Positions 1 through 6,107 of a DNA stretch of 7,025 bases are shown piece by piece. A model generated the notes under the pieces. It saw only the letters and a list, made by a program, of their open reading frames with translations. It had not been told where the DNA came from and made no database searches. The first letter of the stretch is position 1, and each line of letters begins with the position of its first letter. Made by a program: the position numbers and the translations under genes. This DNA comes from Planctomycetaceae bacterium UBA4732. GTDB lineage: Bacteria > Planctomycetota > Planctomycetia > Gemmatales > Gemmataceae. The stretch is taken from assembly GCA_002404095.1 (NCBI GenBank), contig DHJA01000276.1:15146-22170 (forward strand). The letters run 5' to 3'.

Positions 1-1
1 G

Positions 2-1858
2 CTAACGCGACCCGGCTCGCCAAATTAGGCACACCGGTTGTTCCTCTCTCACGTATCCGGGGAGTGACAACTCGGCTTCCACCGAATAGGCGCGACGATC
101 CCCGTCGCGCTCTCGGTATTCATACAGCGGACGTACGCCAGATGGTTTACGTTTCGCGTCCGCTGGGAAAGCGTAACACAGCGCCCCTTTTTCCTCCGGT
201 TTACCAACGCGCAAGCCATTCTTCGACGCCAACACCGGAACAGAATCTACAAAAGCGCGATCCGGCGCGAAGAACGCCACTCGGCCCTCCTTCTTGGGCC
301 GGATCATGCTAAACGTTTCGGGCGCGGCGCCCGTCGATAAGTCGTATACCGGCGCCGGTATGGCCAAACGCGGACTGGAAAGGTCCAATTTGTAGAGGAT
401 TTGGTTGTATTCGTAGCGCGGCGTCGCGTCGGGGTTGCCCGAGAATGTGTGCGTGTACGTCCCCTCGAAAAAGATCAGGCGGCCGCCGTCCTTGTCAAAC
501 ATCGGATCTTGCTTGGGATTGTAAAAGCTGTAGTGGTTATGGGTCGCCACTTTGACCGCGTAGACCCACGGCCCGACCGGCGCGTCGGCCTCCGCGTACC
601 AGACTTCGCCGAGATACGACGTATCGCCGGACTGCTGCACGGCGATCATTACCCAGCGCTTGCGATACTCATTCCAATAAACCGATCCAGCATGGGCGAA
701 AACTGGCTTATCGCTGTCGCGGTCCCGCAGTTGTAAAAGCCCTTCATCCATCTTCATCTTGCCGTCGGCGATGAACTTGGCCTGTTCCGCCGGCCCCACG
801 GCGGGGGCGCCCTTTCTCCAGACGTAGTGCAGCCGTCCTTGCGCATCATAATCGAATTTCGGGTCGTCAAGGCTCGATCCTTCCTTGACACAGGTGTAGG
901 ATTCGTAATCGCCGGGGCGACGGAAGTGTTCAGGACTGGCGATTACGCGCGTCAGTGGATAGGGATTGGCGAAATAGACGTAATCGACGCCCTCCTCGAC
1001 GCGGCGGAACGCGTGGCCCGACGGAAACGCCGGCGCCTTCATGTCCCAGTCGACCAGCTTTTCAAACGCTTCTTTGTCGTCGTCGAACACCGCCAGCCCG
1101 CGAGCGTAGACCTTCAGCGGCGGCTCCACTTTGACGTAAGAACCATAAAGCCGTTCGCGGCCGTCCGCGTCGGTCAATGGGACCAGCGCTGTCAGCCAGG
1201 TCGGCCCTTTACCGGGCATCCGCATCGTCTCTTTGGCGAAGCCCTTGGCGTCGGTGAAGTAAGCCAGATCGACGCCGGTTTCCGGGTCGAGGCCGCCGTG
1301 CGAAGGCAGTTCGGAGACGGCCCCAGGAACCTGGAAATTGCCGAGCGGATAGCCAGGGCGGTTGGTGTCGCCCCAGAACCAGTAAATCTTATTCCGATGG
1401 ACCGCGTTCAGAACGGTGTCGGAGCCAAGAACCAGGCCATTTAGAACCGGCTCTCTCAGAGGAGTTTTATCACCGACAAGAACGCTGTCGGCGTAGACGC
1501 CGCCGCCCGTGAGACGGTAGAGGCGCTCGGCGATGTTGACTCGATGAATCTTCAATTTCGCGGCGCCGCCTGCAGTGACGTGGAGCGCGGCGCCACGGAT
1601 GCCGAAGCCGTCTTTAGGATACTCGTAGCCGTGGCTGGCGACATAGAAGAAGACGTCTTTTTCCATCAGCCCCGGCTCGCGGAAGGCGACGACGCCGTTG
1701 CTGTCGGTGAAATAGCGAAGGTCGTTGACGGTGCGCAGCTCGACCAGCGGTACGCCGTGCCCCGTCTCGTCGTCCACTACCTTGACGGCGAAGTATTTGT
1801 TGGCGTCGTCCGGCGCCGCGTGAAACACGGATGCGGAGAGCAATAGCGCGGTGAACAC
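2..1858 (-). CDS. Secreted protein with TTR-like N-terminal domain and probable beta-propeller (DUF4185/GH43-like)
   Basis: This is a complete 618-residue ORF whose stop codon lies at 2-4. The N-terminus (about residues 1-15, MFTALLLSASVFHA) is a hydrophobic export signal, so the product is probably periplasmic or secreted. Residues about 22-110 (YFAVKVVDDETGHGVP onward) look like a carboxypeptidase-regulatory or transthyretin-like beta-sandwich. From about residue 120 to 530 there are repeated blade-like strands, including YWFWGDT at 159-165, VYFANPYP, SVYWNEYRKRWVMIA and GEVWYAEAD. These are typical of five-bladed propellers of the DUF4185/GH43-like kind, which suggests carbohydrate binding or hydrolysis, but no catalytic triad was assigned. 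The called start is GTG at 1858-1856, with AAGGGG six bases upstream. An upstream ATG at 1874-1872 is out of frame by one base; deleting one G from the G4 run at 1865-1868 would give a better signal peptide, MKGLVVFTALLL. The gene is divergent from the cassette at 1942. The function is unknown; the propeller call is moderately sure. Confidence 0.85.
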   Translation of the reverse strand: MFTALLLSASVFHAAPDDANKYFAVKVVDDETGHGVPLVELRTVNDLRYFTDSNGVVAFREPGLMEKDVFFYVASHGYEYPKDGFGIRGAALHVTAGGAAKLKIHRVNIAERLYRLTGGGVYADSVLVGDKTPLREPVLNGLVLGSDTVLNAVHRNKIYWFWGDTNRPGYPLGNFQVPGAVSELPSHGGLDPETGVDLAYFTDAKGFAKETMRMPGKGPTWLTALVPLTDADGRERLYGSYVKVEPPLKVYARGLAVFDDDKEAFEKLVDWDMKAPAFPSGHAFRRVEEGVDYVYFANPYPLTRVIASPEHFRRPGDYESYTCVKEGSSLDDPKFDYDAQGRLHYVWRKGAPAVGPAEQAKFIADGKMKMDEGLLQLRDRDSDKPVFAHAGSVYWNEYRKRWVMIAVQQSGDTSYLGEVWYAEADAPVGPWVYAVKVATHNHYSFYNPKQDPMFDKDGGRLIFFEGTYTHTFSGNPDATPRYEYNQILYKLDLSSPRLAIPAPVYDLSTGAAPETFSMIRPKKEGRVAFFAPDRAFVDSVPVLASKNGLRVGKPEEKGALCYAFPADAKRKPSGVRPLYEYRERDGDRRAYSVEAELSLPGYVREEQPVCLIWRAGSR

Positions 1859-1941
1859 GACCAGCCCCTTTCATAGGAGAGAATGCCGACGATTCGTACA
1901 AAAGGCGCAAGAGACGATCTACGATAGAATAGGGAGAAGTG

Positions 1942-2289
1942 ATGGCGTCCGGCCTAAGCACACCACCGCCACCGCCGACGATCCATGAGGCTTCCCTGGC
2001 ATCGGGCGCTTCAGGAGTGGTCGTTCGCGGCATTGAGATTGATTTCAATGCCGCGACGGCCTTGCGAAGGGCAGGAAAGAATGTCGTAATATGCGGCGAC
2101 GACTTGGGCGCCAACCGCGGCCTGGCGCGCAAGATTGAAGCGGCGGTAGGTCCGGCCATTCGTGGGGCGCCTCATCGCCGGAGTGCGGGGCCAAGGGCTT
2201 TGCCGCACTTTCAACAACACGATCGTGCCCACGAAGGCCATACTTTCTACGAAACTCCCAATCGAAAGGCGGCTAGGAGAAAGCCATGA
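1942..2289 (+). CDS. Small basic protein with His-rich C-terminal GHTFYE module, copy A; toxin-like candidate
   Basis: This 115-residue protein has no signal peptide or membrane segment. It has a Pro-rich N-terminus (STPPPPPTIHEA), a middle block (AG..VV.CG.D..AN..LA..IEA.VGPA) and a C-terminal block with SAGP, LPH (87-89) and GHTFYE (99-104), followed by a basic tail. About 55-60% of residues match the copy at 2991. I recall similar PH.H...GHxFY endings at the tips of polymorphic toxins, which suggests a small nuclease-like toxin, but I cannot name a family, and the activity is inference. The ATG at 1942 is preferred over the GTG at 1939 because it has GGAG five bases upstream (1933-1936) and aligns with the copy B start. 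The stop codon overlaps the next ATG (ATGA, 2286-2289), so translation of the pair is probably coupled. No secretion domain is fused to it, so it could also be a standalone DNA- or RNA-binding protein. Confidence 0.8.
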   Translation: MASGLSTPPPPPTIHEASLASGASGVVVRGIEIDFNAATALRRAGKNVVICGDDLGANRGLARKIEAAVGPAIRGAPHRRSAGPRALPHFQQHDRAHEGHTFYETPNRKAARRKP

Positions 2290-2822
2290 AGTACTTCACG
2301 CGCGAGCGCTACTTGGCGTTCCAGAATTTTGACGATGCCGCGATGGACGCCGCCGACGACGAATGGGAAAACGCGACGGATCGCTACGAAGCCTATTTAC
2401 AGACGATCCGTCCCGATATGCCTGAATCGGTTCGCCAGTTGGAAGACGGCTTTTACTTCCACGATGCGCGGGTACTCAGCATGGGCCGGCGCGACGAAAC
2501 ATTCGTTATCTCGTTGCAACTTGACGTTCCGCCCAACGAACTGCTCACCATTACCTACGCCCTCGCCGGATCGCCGGAGGTAAATAAGGAACCGTTTGCC
2601 GACGGGAAAGACACCCCCTCGCCTTGGTGGCTGTATGAGGAGATCGAACAGGTCGGGGCAGGCGACCGAAAGCACTTCGTCCATTCGATCCTGTTCAGCA
2701 ACGGTTGGGAAATATCGCTGCCATTCAGCGACGTGCAGGTGAGCCGGGCGGAGCCGGTCTACCCGTTGCCCGGTACGGTGTTCGTGCCCGCGTCCACGCC
2801 GGCCGTCGCTCCGTCCGCATAG
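2286..2822 (+). CDS. DUF4085-like protein, copy A; candidate immunity or partner protein
   Basis: This 178-residue protein is probably cytoplasmic, with no signal or membrane segment. It begins MKYFTRERY, like DUF4085 proteins, whose function is unknown. Visible features are an EWE helix near residue 27, RYEAYL, an HDA motif at 59-61, DVPP at 80-83, and a C-terminal block from residue 134 (SILF.NGWE.SL.FSDVQVS) ending in [11 protein letters not shown] and an Ala/Pro tail. It is acidic in its N-terminal half, while the upstream product is basic, which would suit a binding pair. It starts within the stop of that gene and also has its own AGGAG at 2275-2279. Against the 3329 copy, residues 1-133 match only about 30% by eye, but residues 134-178 match at 38 of 45. 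The immunity role is inferred from gene order and coupling only; the family assignment is from memory. Confidence 0.8.
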   Translation: MKYFTRERYLAFQNFDDAAMDAADDEWENATDRYEAYLQTIRPDMPESVRQLEDGFYFHDARVLSMGRRDETFVISLQLDVPPNELLTITYALAGSPEVNKEPFADGKDTPSPWWLYEEIEQVGAGDRKHFVHSILFSNGWEISLPFSDVQVSRAEPVYPLPGTVFVPASTPAVAPSA

Positions 2823-2855
2823 CACAGCCGCCCCGCGATTTTCCCCTCCCTTTCC

Positions 2856-2884
2856 TTGACAACGGTATTCCGCTCGCCGAAAAT
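2856..2884 (+). promoter_or_regulatory. Candidate sigma70-type promoter ahead of cassette B
   Basis: A perfect -35 TTGACA (2856-2861) is followed by a 17-base spacer and GAAAAT (2879-2884), which matches four of six positions of TATAAT. The same arrangement with the same spacing recurs at 3902-3930. It would give a leader of roughly 100 bases before the ATG at 2991. Conservation may simply reflect the duplication, so the call is tentative. Confidence 0.35.
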
Positions 2885-2990
2885 GTTGCTGATCCGGTGG
2901 CCGCGTGCGGCGCGGCGGCTCTTTCCTTACAAGCCAGGCGATTCGTACAAAAGGCGCATTGGTCTAGCGACGATAGGATAGGGAGAAGGG

Positions 2991-3332
2991 ATGCCGTCCG
3001 GCCCAAGCACACCACCAGTCCCGACGATTCACGAAGCGGAGCGGGAGTCGGGGCCGTCCGGCGCCGTACTTCGCGGACCACTCATTGAAATGGCGGCAGC
3101 TGTGGCGCGGAGAAAGGCCGGACAAGACGTTGTTGTGTGTGGGTCGGACGTTGACGCCAACCGAAGATTGGCGTACCAGATCGAAGCGACGGTCGGCCCG
3201 GCTACGCGGCCCCAGTTCCCGCATACGAGTGCGGGGCCGATGTCGCTGCCTCATCTGCATCAGCGGAACCGCTCGCCGGATGGACATACCTTCTACGAAG
3301 CGGACAAACGAAAGACAAAGAAAAAGCCATGA
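2991..3332 (+). CDS. Small basic protein with His-rich C-terminal GHTFYE module, copy B; toxin-like candidate
   Basis: This 113-residue paralogue of the protein at 1942 has no signal peptide. Shared parts are STPP..PTIHEA at the N-terminus, RKAGQDVVVCG.D..AN in the middle, SAGP, LPHLHQ (86-91), GHTFYE (98-103) and a Lys-rich end (KRKTKKKP). The His, Phe/Tyr and Glu positions of the C-terminal module are kept between copies, while the residues between LPH and GHT vary, which suggests a functional site. The ATG at 2991 has GGGAGA just upstream (2981-2986). The stop overlaps the next start by ATGA (3329-3332). As with copy A, a toxin or nuclease role is inference; no known family is claimed. Confidence 0.8.
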   Translation: MPSGPSTPPVPTIHEAERESGPSGAVLRGPLIEMAAAVARRKAGQDVVVCGSDVDANRRLAYQIEATVGPATRPQFPHTSAGPMSLPHLHQRNRSPDGHTFYEADKRKTKKKP

Positions 3333-3865
3333 AATACTTCACGCGCGATCTTATCGAACACTACGGTTGCTTGGACGACGAAGCTGTGTTCCGGAGCGCC
3401 GAGGCGGAGTGGGAGGCGAGACTTGCTCGCTATGAGGCGGGGCTAAAGTCTATTGAGCCGGAACTGCCCGAACATATCCGCGTTTTCACCCGTCTTCTGC
3501 TGCACGACGCGATAGTCTGGAGCATCGCTCGTCAGGGTGACAAGCTTATCATGGTTCTACGCAAAGATGTACCCCCTAAAGATGTAGTCATTCTCACCTA
3601 CACCCTGATCGAAGAGCCGGTCATCGATCGGGACGCGCTTTCCCCCGACTACCGGGGCGAGGTAATGGACTACAAGTACGACGAATTCGAATTGATCCGT
3701 GACTGCGGCCAGCGGACTTATGCGCAATCCATCCTCTTCGGCAACGGCTGGGAAATGTCGCTGCGCTTCAGTGACGTGCAGGTGAGCTTGGCGCAGCTGG
3801 TCTATCCGTTGCCCGGTACGGTATTCGTCCCCGCTTCCGCCCCGGCCGTTGCCCCCTCCGCATAG
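3329..3865 (+). CDS. DUF4085-like protein, copy B; candidate immunity or partner protein
   Basis: This 178-residue paralogue of the 2286 protein has the same length and start (MKYFTR), EWE near residue 28, RYEAGL, HDA at 59-61, DVPP, and the same C-terminal block (SILF.NGWE through [11 protein letters not shown]). The region between about residues 90 and 133 is largely different, including an acidic stretch ([16 protein letters not shown]). Unlike copy A there is no clear Shine-Dalgarno sequence before this ATG, only an A-rich stretch, so translation probably depends on coupling to the gene it overlaps. If these are immunity proteins, the divergent middle would be the part that discriminates between partners. 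This is inferred, not shown. Confidence 0.8.
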   Translation: MKYFTRDLIEHYGCLDDEAVFRSAEAEWEARLARYEAGLKSIEPELPEHIRVFTRLLLHDAIVWSIARQGDKLIMVLRKDVPPKDVVILTYTLIEEPVIDRDALSPDYRGEVMDYKYDEFELIRDCGQRTYAQSILFGNGWEMSLRFSDVQVSLAQLVYPLPGTVFVPASAPAVAPSA

Positions 3866-3901
3866 CACAGGCTTCGCCCCGCGATATTCACCTCTACTTC
3901 C

Positions 3902-3930
3902 TTGACAATGCCGTTCCGCTCGCCGAAAAT
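3902..3930 (+). promoter_or_regulatory. Candidate sigma70-type promoter ahead of the TPR gene
   Basis: TTGACA (3902-3907), a 17-base spacer and GAAAAT (3925-3930) repeat the arrangement at 2856-2884 within the duplicated 3' flank of the cassette. It lies about 90 bases before the ATG at 4018, so the TPR gene may use a promoter that came with the duplication. The -10 is weak, with four of six consensus bases. Confidence 0.35.
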
Positions 3931-4017
3931 GTCGCTTATCCGGTGTCCGCGTGTTCCGTCGTTGCGGCGCGGCGGCTCATTTCCACTAAGCCGGGCGTCT
4001 CCGGCGGAGGTTCGTCC

Positions 4018-4845
4018 ATGTTTCGTCCACGTGGGTTGTGGTTCACCAGCGTCGTCGCAATCTTGGCGCTGTCGGCAGCGCCGGCCCGGGGCGACGACTC
4101 CTGGGTTGGCAAGCGCGTCATAATGAAACATGGCGGCGTGACAATCGGCCACACCGACAAAAACGACCAGGAGGTCGTTGACGCGACGCTCGATGATATG
4201 GAGTACAAAGTTGAGCAAGAAAAGGGGAAGTGGATCAAGGTCCGTGAGCGCGGCGTCTCTGGTTGGTTCGCCAAAGCCGACGCGGTGCTGCTGGAAGACG
4301 CCGTGGATTATTTCACCGATCGCATCCGCGACAATCCCAGCGACTATTACGCTTTTGCCTGTCGTGGCTACGCATGGCGGCAGAAAGGCGAATTGGGCAT
4401 TGCAATCAAGGACTATAATGAGGCAATTCGCCTCGATCCGAAATGGGCCGCGTGGCGTATCTGTCGGGGCGTTGCTTGGTACCACAAGAAGGAATACGAC
4501 AAAGCCATCGCCGATTACAACGAGGCCATCCGGCTTGACCCCAAGTTCGCCGAAGCCTTCTCTAACAAAGCATGGCTCTTAGCCACTTGTCCGGATGACA
4601 AGGTTCGCGATGGAAAGAAAGCGGTCGAGGCGGGCAAGCGCGCCTGCGAGCTGACCGACTACAAGAGCGCCAACGACCTCGAAAATCTCGCGGCCGCCTG
4701 CGCCGAAGCGGGCGAATTTGATGACGCTGTCAAGTGGCAGAGGAAAGCGCTTGAGGACGCCGACTACACGAAGCAAAACGGCGGCGACGCCCGCAAGTAC
4801 CTCAAGCTCTACGAAGACCATAAGCCGTACCATGAGGAGAAGTGA
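4018..4845 (+). CDS. Exported SH3-like and TPR repeat protein
   Basis: This 275-residue protein has a signal peptide at about residues 1-25 (positive MFRPRG, then a hydrophobic run, then APARG before DD). Residues about 27-95 look like a bacterial SH3-type barrel (WVGKRV..., GKWIKV, GWF). TPR repeats follow: about 97-141 (ending [12 protein letters not shown]), 142-175 (ending [12 protein letters not shown]), and a degenerate region 176-255 with [26 protein letters not shown] and QRKALE. This layout is common in planctomycete exported proteins and suggests a protein-protein scaffold outside the cytoplasm; the partner is unknown. The ATG at 4018 is chosen over the in-frame GTG at 3943 because it has GGCGGAGG seven bases upstream and is followed directly by a proper signal peptide. 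It is probably not part of the cassettes, although it lies directly behind unit B. Confidence 0.9.
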   Translation: MFRPRGLWFTSVVAILALSAAPARGDDSWVGKRVIMKHGGVTIGHTDKNDQEVVDATLDDMEYKVEQEKGKWIKVRERGVSGWFAKADAVLLEDAVDYFTDRIRDNPSDYYAFACRGYAWRQKGELGIAIKDYNEAIRLDPKWAAWRICRGVAWYHKKEYDKAIADYNEAIRLDPKFAEAFSNKAWLLATCPDDKVRDGKKAVEAGKRACELTDYKSANDLENLAAACAEAGEFDDAVKWQRKALEDADYTKQNGGDARKYLKLYEDHKPYHEEK

Positions 4846-4847
4846 AG

Positions 4848-4911
4848 CTCATCCCGATACGTCTGGATGCACGTTGTCCTTAGCGCGGCAATCAGCTTGA
4901 ATAGGGATGAG
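4848..4911. promoter_or_regulatory. Inverted pair CTCATCCC/GGGATGAG around a possible promoter of the antitoxin-like gene
   Basis: CTCATCCC (4848-4855) and GGGATGAG (4904-4911) form perfect 8-base inverted arms 48 bases apart, in the 86-base gap before the ribbon-helix-helix gene. Between them is a weak promoter candidate: TTGTCC (4874-4879), 17 bases, TTGAAT (4897-4902). Antitoxins of this class often bind palindromic sites near their own promoters, so an operator is possible. Chance or a terminator stem is also possible. Confidence 0.3.
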
Positions 4912-4931
4912 AGAACTGAGGAGAACCACAG

Positions 4932-5213
4932 ATGCCGACGCTTATCGTAGAAGACGTGCCGCCGGAAGTATACGAACGCCTGCAACGACGGGCGGCGGTC
5001 GAGAAGCGGACTTTGCCGCAAGAAATGTTGCACTTGCTGCAGCAGGCGTTGCGGGAAGAGGATAATCCGCCTCCTCGTTTGCCGGATTTCATTCCTAACG
5101 AGGAAATCTCCGCGCCTTTCGATTTGCCGCGGTCTAGTCAGCCAATGTATGTGGGCGTCTATGACGGCTCGCCGCGCTTACCGGACCCGTTTTCTTCTGA
5201 CTTGGTGCAATGA
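4932..5213 (+). CDS. FitA/VapB-like ribbon-helix-helix antitoxin-type protein without an adjacent PIN toxin
   Basis: This is a 93-residue protein. Residues 1-45 fit a ribbon-helix-helix DNA-binding domain: beta strand TLIVEDV, helix 1 (PPEVYERLQRRAAVEK) and helix 2 (TLPQEMLHLLQQALREE). In the family this dimerises and represses its own operon. Residues 46-93 are a Pro-rich, acidic tail (LPDFIPNEEISAPFDLPR, then RLPDPFSSDLVQ) of the sort that wraps a PIN-domain VapC toxin. The ATG has GAGGAG (4918-4923) eight bases upstream. The stop overlaps an ATG (ATGA at 5210-5213), and the next gene more likely begins at 5228. No PIN domain follows, so this is either an orphan or the partner of a different product in this operon. 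The family call is by motif only. Confidence 0.85.
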   Translation: MPTLIVEDVPPEVYERLQRRAAVEKRTLPQEMLHLLQQALREEDNPPPRLPDFIPNEEISAPFDLPRSSQPMYVGVYDGSPRLPDPFSSDLVQ

Positions 5214-5227
5214 AGGAGTTGGCGGCT

Positions 5228-5566
5228 ATGTCCACGGTTCCTATCCACCGCACTTCCGTACTTCTTCCAACGGAGAGTGTCGAGCAGAAATTTCAGCGCC
5301 TTGCAGCCGCTTGGCGCGCCGAAACAGCCTACGTCTCCTCCACCAGCGATCTAGTCGCTCATCCCGCGTTTCAGGAAATCGTCGGGATGGGGTCTGTAGT
5401 CGTCCCTCTCTTGTTGCGCGAACTGGAAAGCCGCACCGGCCATTGGCACCGTGCGCTCCGCCGGATTACCGGCGTCGATCCCGCGGCGCCGGCGGATCGA
5501 GGGAATATGGACAAGACGACCGCCGCCTGGCTTCGCTGGGGCAAGGAGCAGGGTTACGAATGGTAG
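5228..5566 (+). CDS. Conserved hypothetical small protein, middle gene of the three-gene unit
   Basis: This 112-residue soluble protein has no signal. Visible parts are FQRLAAAWRAET (22-33), SSTSDLVAHPAFQEIVGMG (37-55), a hydrophobic helix VVVPLLLRELE (57-67), HWHRALRRITG (72-82), P.DRGN (88-93) and a C-terminal AWLRWGKEQGY (100-110). I recall similar proteins in planctomycetes and cyanobacteria, often beside a YNCIAWAAG-type protein as here, but with no assigned function. ATG 5228 is preferred over ATG 5210 because AAGGAG (5213-5218) lies nine bases upstream, while the 5210 start has none. It overlaps the next gene by seven bases. No catalytic motif is evident; a helical adaptor or an immunity-like partner are both possible. 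Confidence 0.8.
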   Translation: MSTVPIHRTSVLLPTESVEQKFQRLAAAWRAETAYVSSTSDLVAHPAFQEIVGMGSVVVPLLLRELESRTGHWHRALRRITGVDPAAPADRGNMDKTTAAWLRWGKEQGYEW

Positions 5567-6042
5567 AGTCTCCTCTGGACGACGCGTTTCCCGGCCTCCG
5601 GGGTCAACCGTTCGAGATCAAGAGTCCAAGAGACGACGCCTACAACTGCATTGCATGGGCCGCAGGCGACAACCGTAACTGGTGGTGGCCGAGTCCGGAT
5701 CAAGAGGATCATTGGCCCGAAGGCGTCGCTCGCGTCGAAACCGTAGACGCCTTCCGTGATGCTTTCGCCTCGCTCGGTTACGTCGAATGCCAACACGACC
5801 AACTCGAAGCGGGTTACGAAAAGATTGCCGTCTTCTCTCTTGCCGGCAAGCCCAAGCACGCAGCGCGCCAGCTTCCTACCGGCCTTTGGGCCAGTAAGCT
5901 CGGCCTGATGGAAGACATCGAACACGCCCTTTATGCTCTGACCGGAACGGAATACGGGTCGGTCGCGTTGGTTATGAAACGCCGGCTGCCAATCTCACCC
6001 GCGCCAGCCGACGCCCCTATCCCGCCCCCTCAATCCCGATAG
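5560..6042 (+). CDS. DUF7689-like protein with NCIAWAAG motif; possible Cys/His enzyme fold
   Basis: This 160-residue protein begins at ATG 5560, inside the last codons of the previous gene (stop 5564-5566), with AAGGAG at 5543-5548. Key parts are YNCIAWAAGD (28-37, Cys30 at a helix start), WWWP (41-44), HWPEG, TVDAFRDAF, LGY, AGYEKIAVFS, KHAARQLPTGLWASKLG (99-115, His100), EDIEH and EYGSVALVMKR. The tail 143-160 is Pro-rich. I recall this pattern as the DUF7689 family, of unknown function. The order Cys on a helix, then His on a later strand, is like papain-type or NlpC/P60 folds, so a peptidase or transferase is conceivable; this is inference. The long upstream extension of this frame to 5149 is noncoding in character and was rejected as the start. 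Confidence 0.82.
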   Translation: MVESPLDDAFPGLRGQPFEIKSPRDDAYNCIAWAAGDNRNWWWPSPDQEDHWPEGVARVETVDAFRDAFASLGYVECQHDQLEAGYEKIAVFSLAGKPKHAARQLPTGLWASKLGLMEDIEHALYALTGTEYGSVALVMKRRLPISPAPADAPIPPPQSR

Positions 6043-6107
6043 AATGCATATAGACAGAACCAGCCATGCGTCGGGGTCGTCGTTCGCGGATCGTGGAGGC
6101 CAGTGCC

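Larger units (their letters stand above)
1890..2938 (+). repeat. Tandem cassette unit A (two genes plus flanks)
   Basis: This is the first of two directly repeated units. It begins with gattcgtacaaaaggcgca (1891-1909), which recurs unchanged at 2940-2958, 1049 bases downstream. Both units then hold the same leader with a GGGAGA ribosome site, a small basic protein gene, a 178-codon gene overlapping it by ATGA, and a related 3' flank with TTGACA-N17-GAAAAT. The 3' flank of this unit also holds a GC-rich inverted pair (GCCGCG 2900-2905, CGCGGC 2911-2916), a weak hairpin. Similarity is high at both ends and in the flank and low in the middle of the second gene. The boundaries are read by eye and are accurate to perhaps 10 bases. 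Confidence 0.85.
2939..3997 (+). repeat. Tandem cassette unit B
   Basis: This is the second direct copy of the two-gene unit, starting at the repeated gattcgtacaaaaggcgca and ending about where the flank AAGCC(A/G)GGCG stops matching unit A. The offset to unit A is 1049 bases at the first gene's start, 1043 at the second gene's start and stop, and 1046 in the 3' flank, so only small indels separate them. In this copy the inner part of the flank has a longer loop between CCGCG and CGCGG than in unit A. The third-position differences in coding parts indicate an old rather than recent duplication. Confidence 0.85.

Noticed and set aside
827..1444. Plus-strand ORF of 205 codons
   Set aside because: It is antisense to the secreted propeller gene and has no recognisable domain; the minus-strand frame has the signal peptide and beta-blade pattern.
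1925..1930. TAGAAT as a -10 box for cassette A
   Set aside because: It lies only 11 bases before the ATG, so the transcript would hardly include the ribosome site, and no -35 is found at the right spacing.
1614..2159. Minus-strand ORF of 181 codons crossing the divergent gap
   Set aside because: It covers the antisense of the first cassette gene and an out-of-frame part of the propeller gene; it is notable only because its internal ATG at 1874 marks the possible one-base slip.
2900..2916. GC hairpin after unit A as a rho-independent terminator
   Set aside because: The stem is only six base pairs, there is no real T run after it, and in unit B the loop is much longer.
3943..4017. Extra 25 N-terminal residues of the TPR protein from GTG 3943
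   Set aside because: They come from the duplicated noncoding flank and would bury the signal peptide; ATG 4018 has a good ribosome site.
3802..4485. Minus-strand ORF of 227 codons
   Set aside because: It is antisense to the end of cassette B and the TPR gene; there is no domain signal.
5149..5559. Upstream extension of the NCIAWAAG frame from an ATG at 5149
   Set aside because: It overlaps two well-supported genes in other frames, and its translation is Arg/Ser-rich without domain character; ATG 5560 gives the expected N-terminus.
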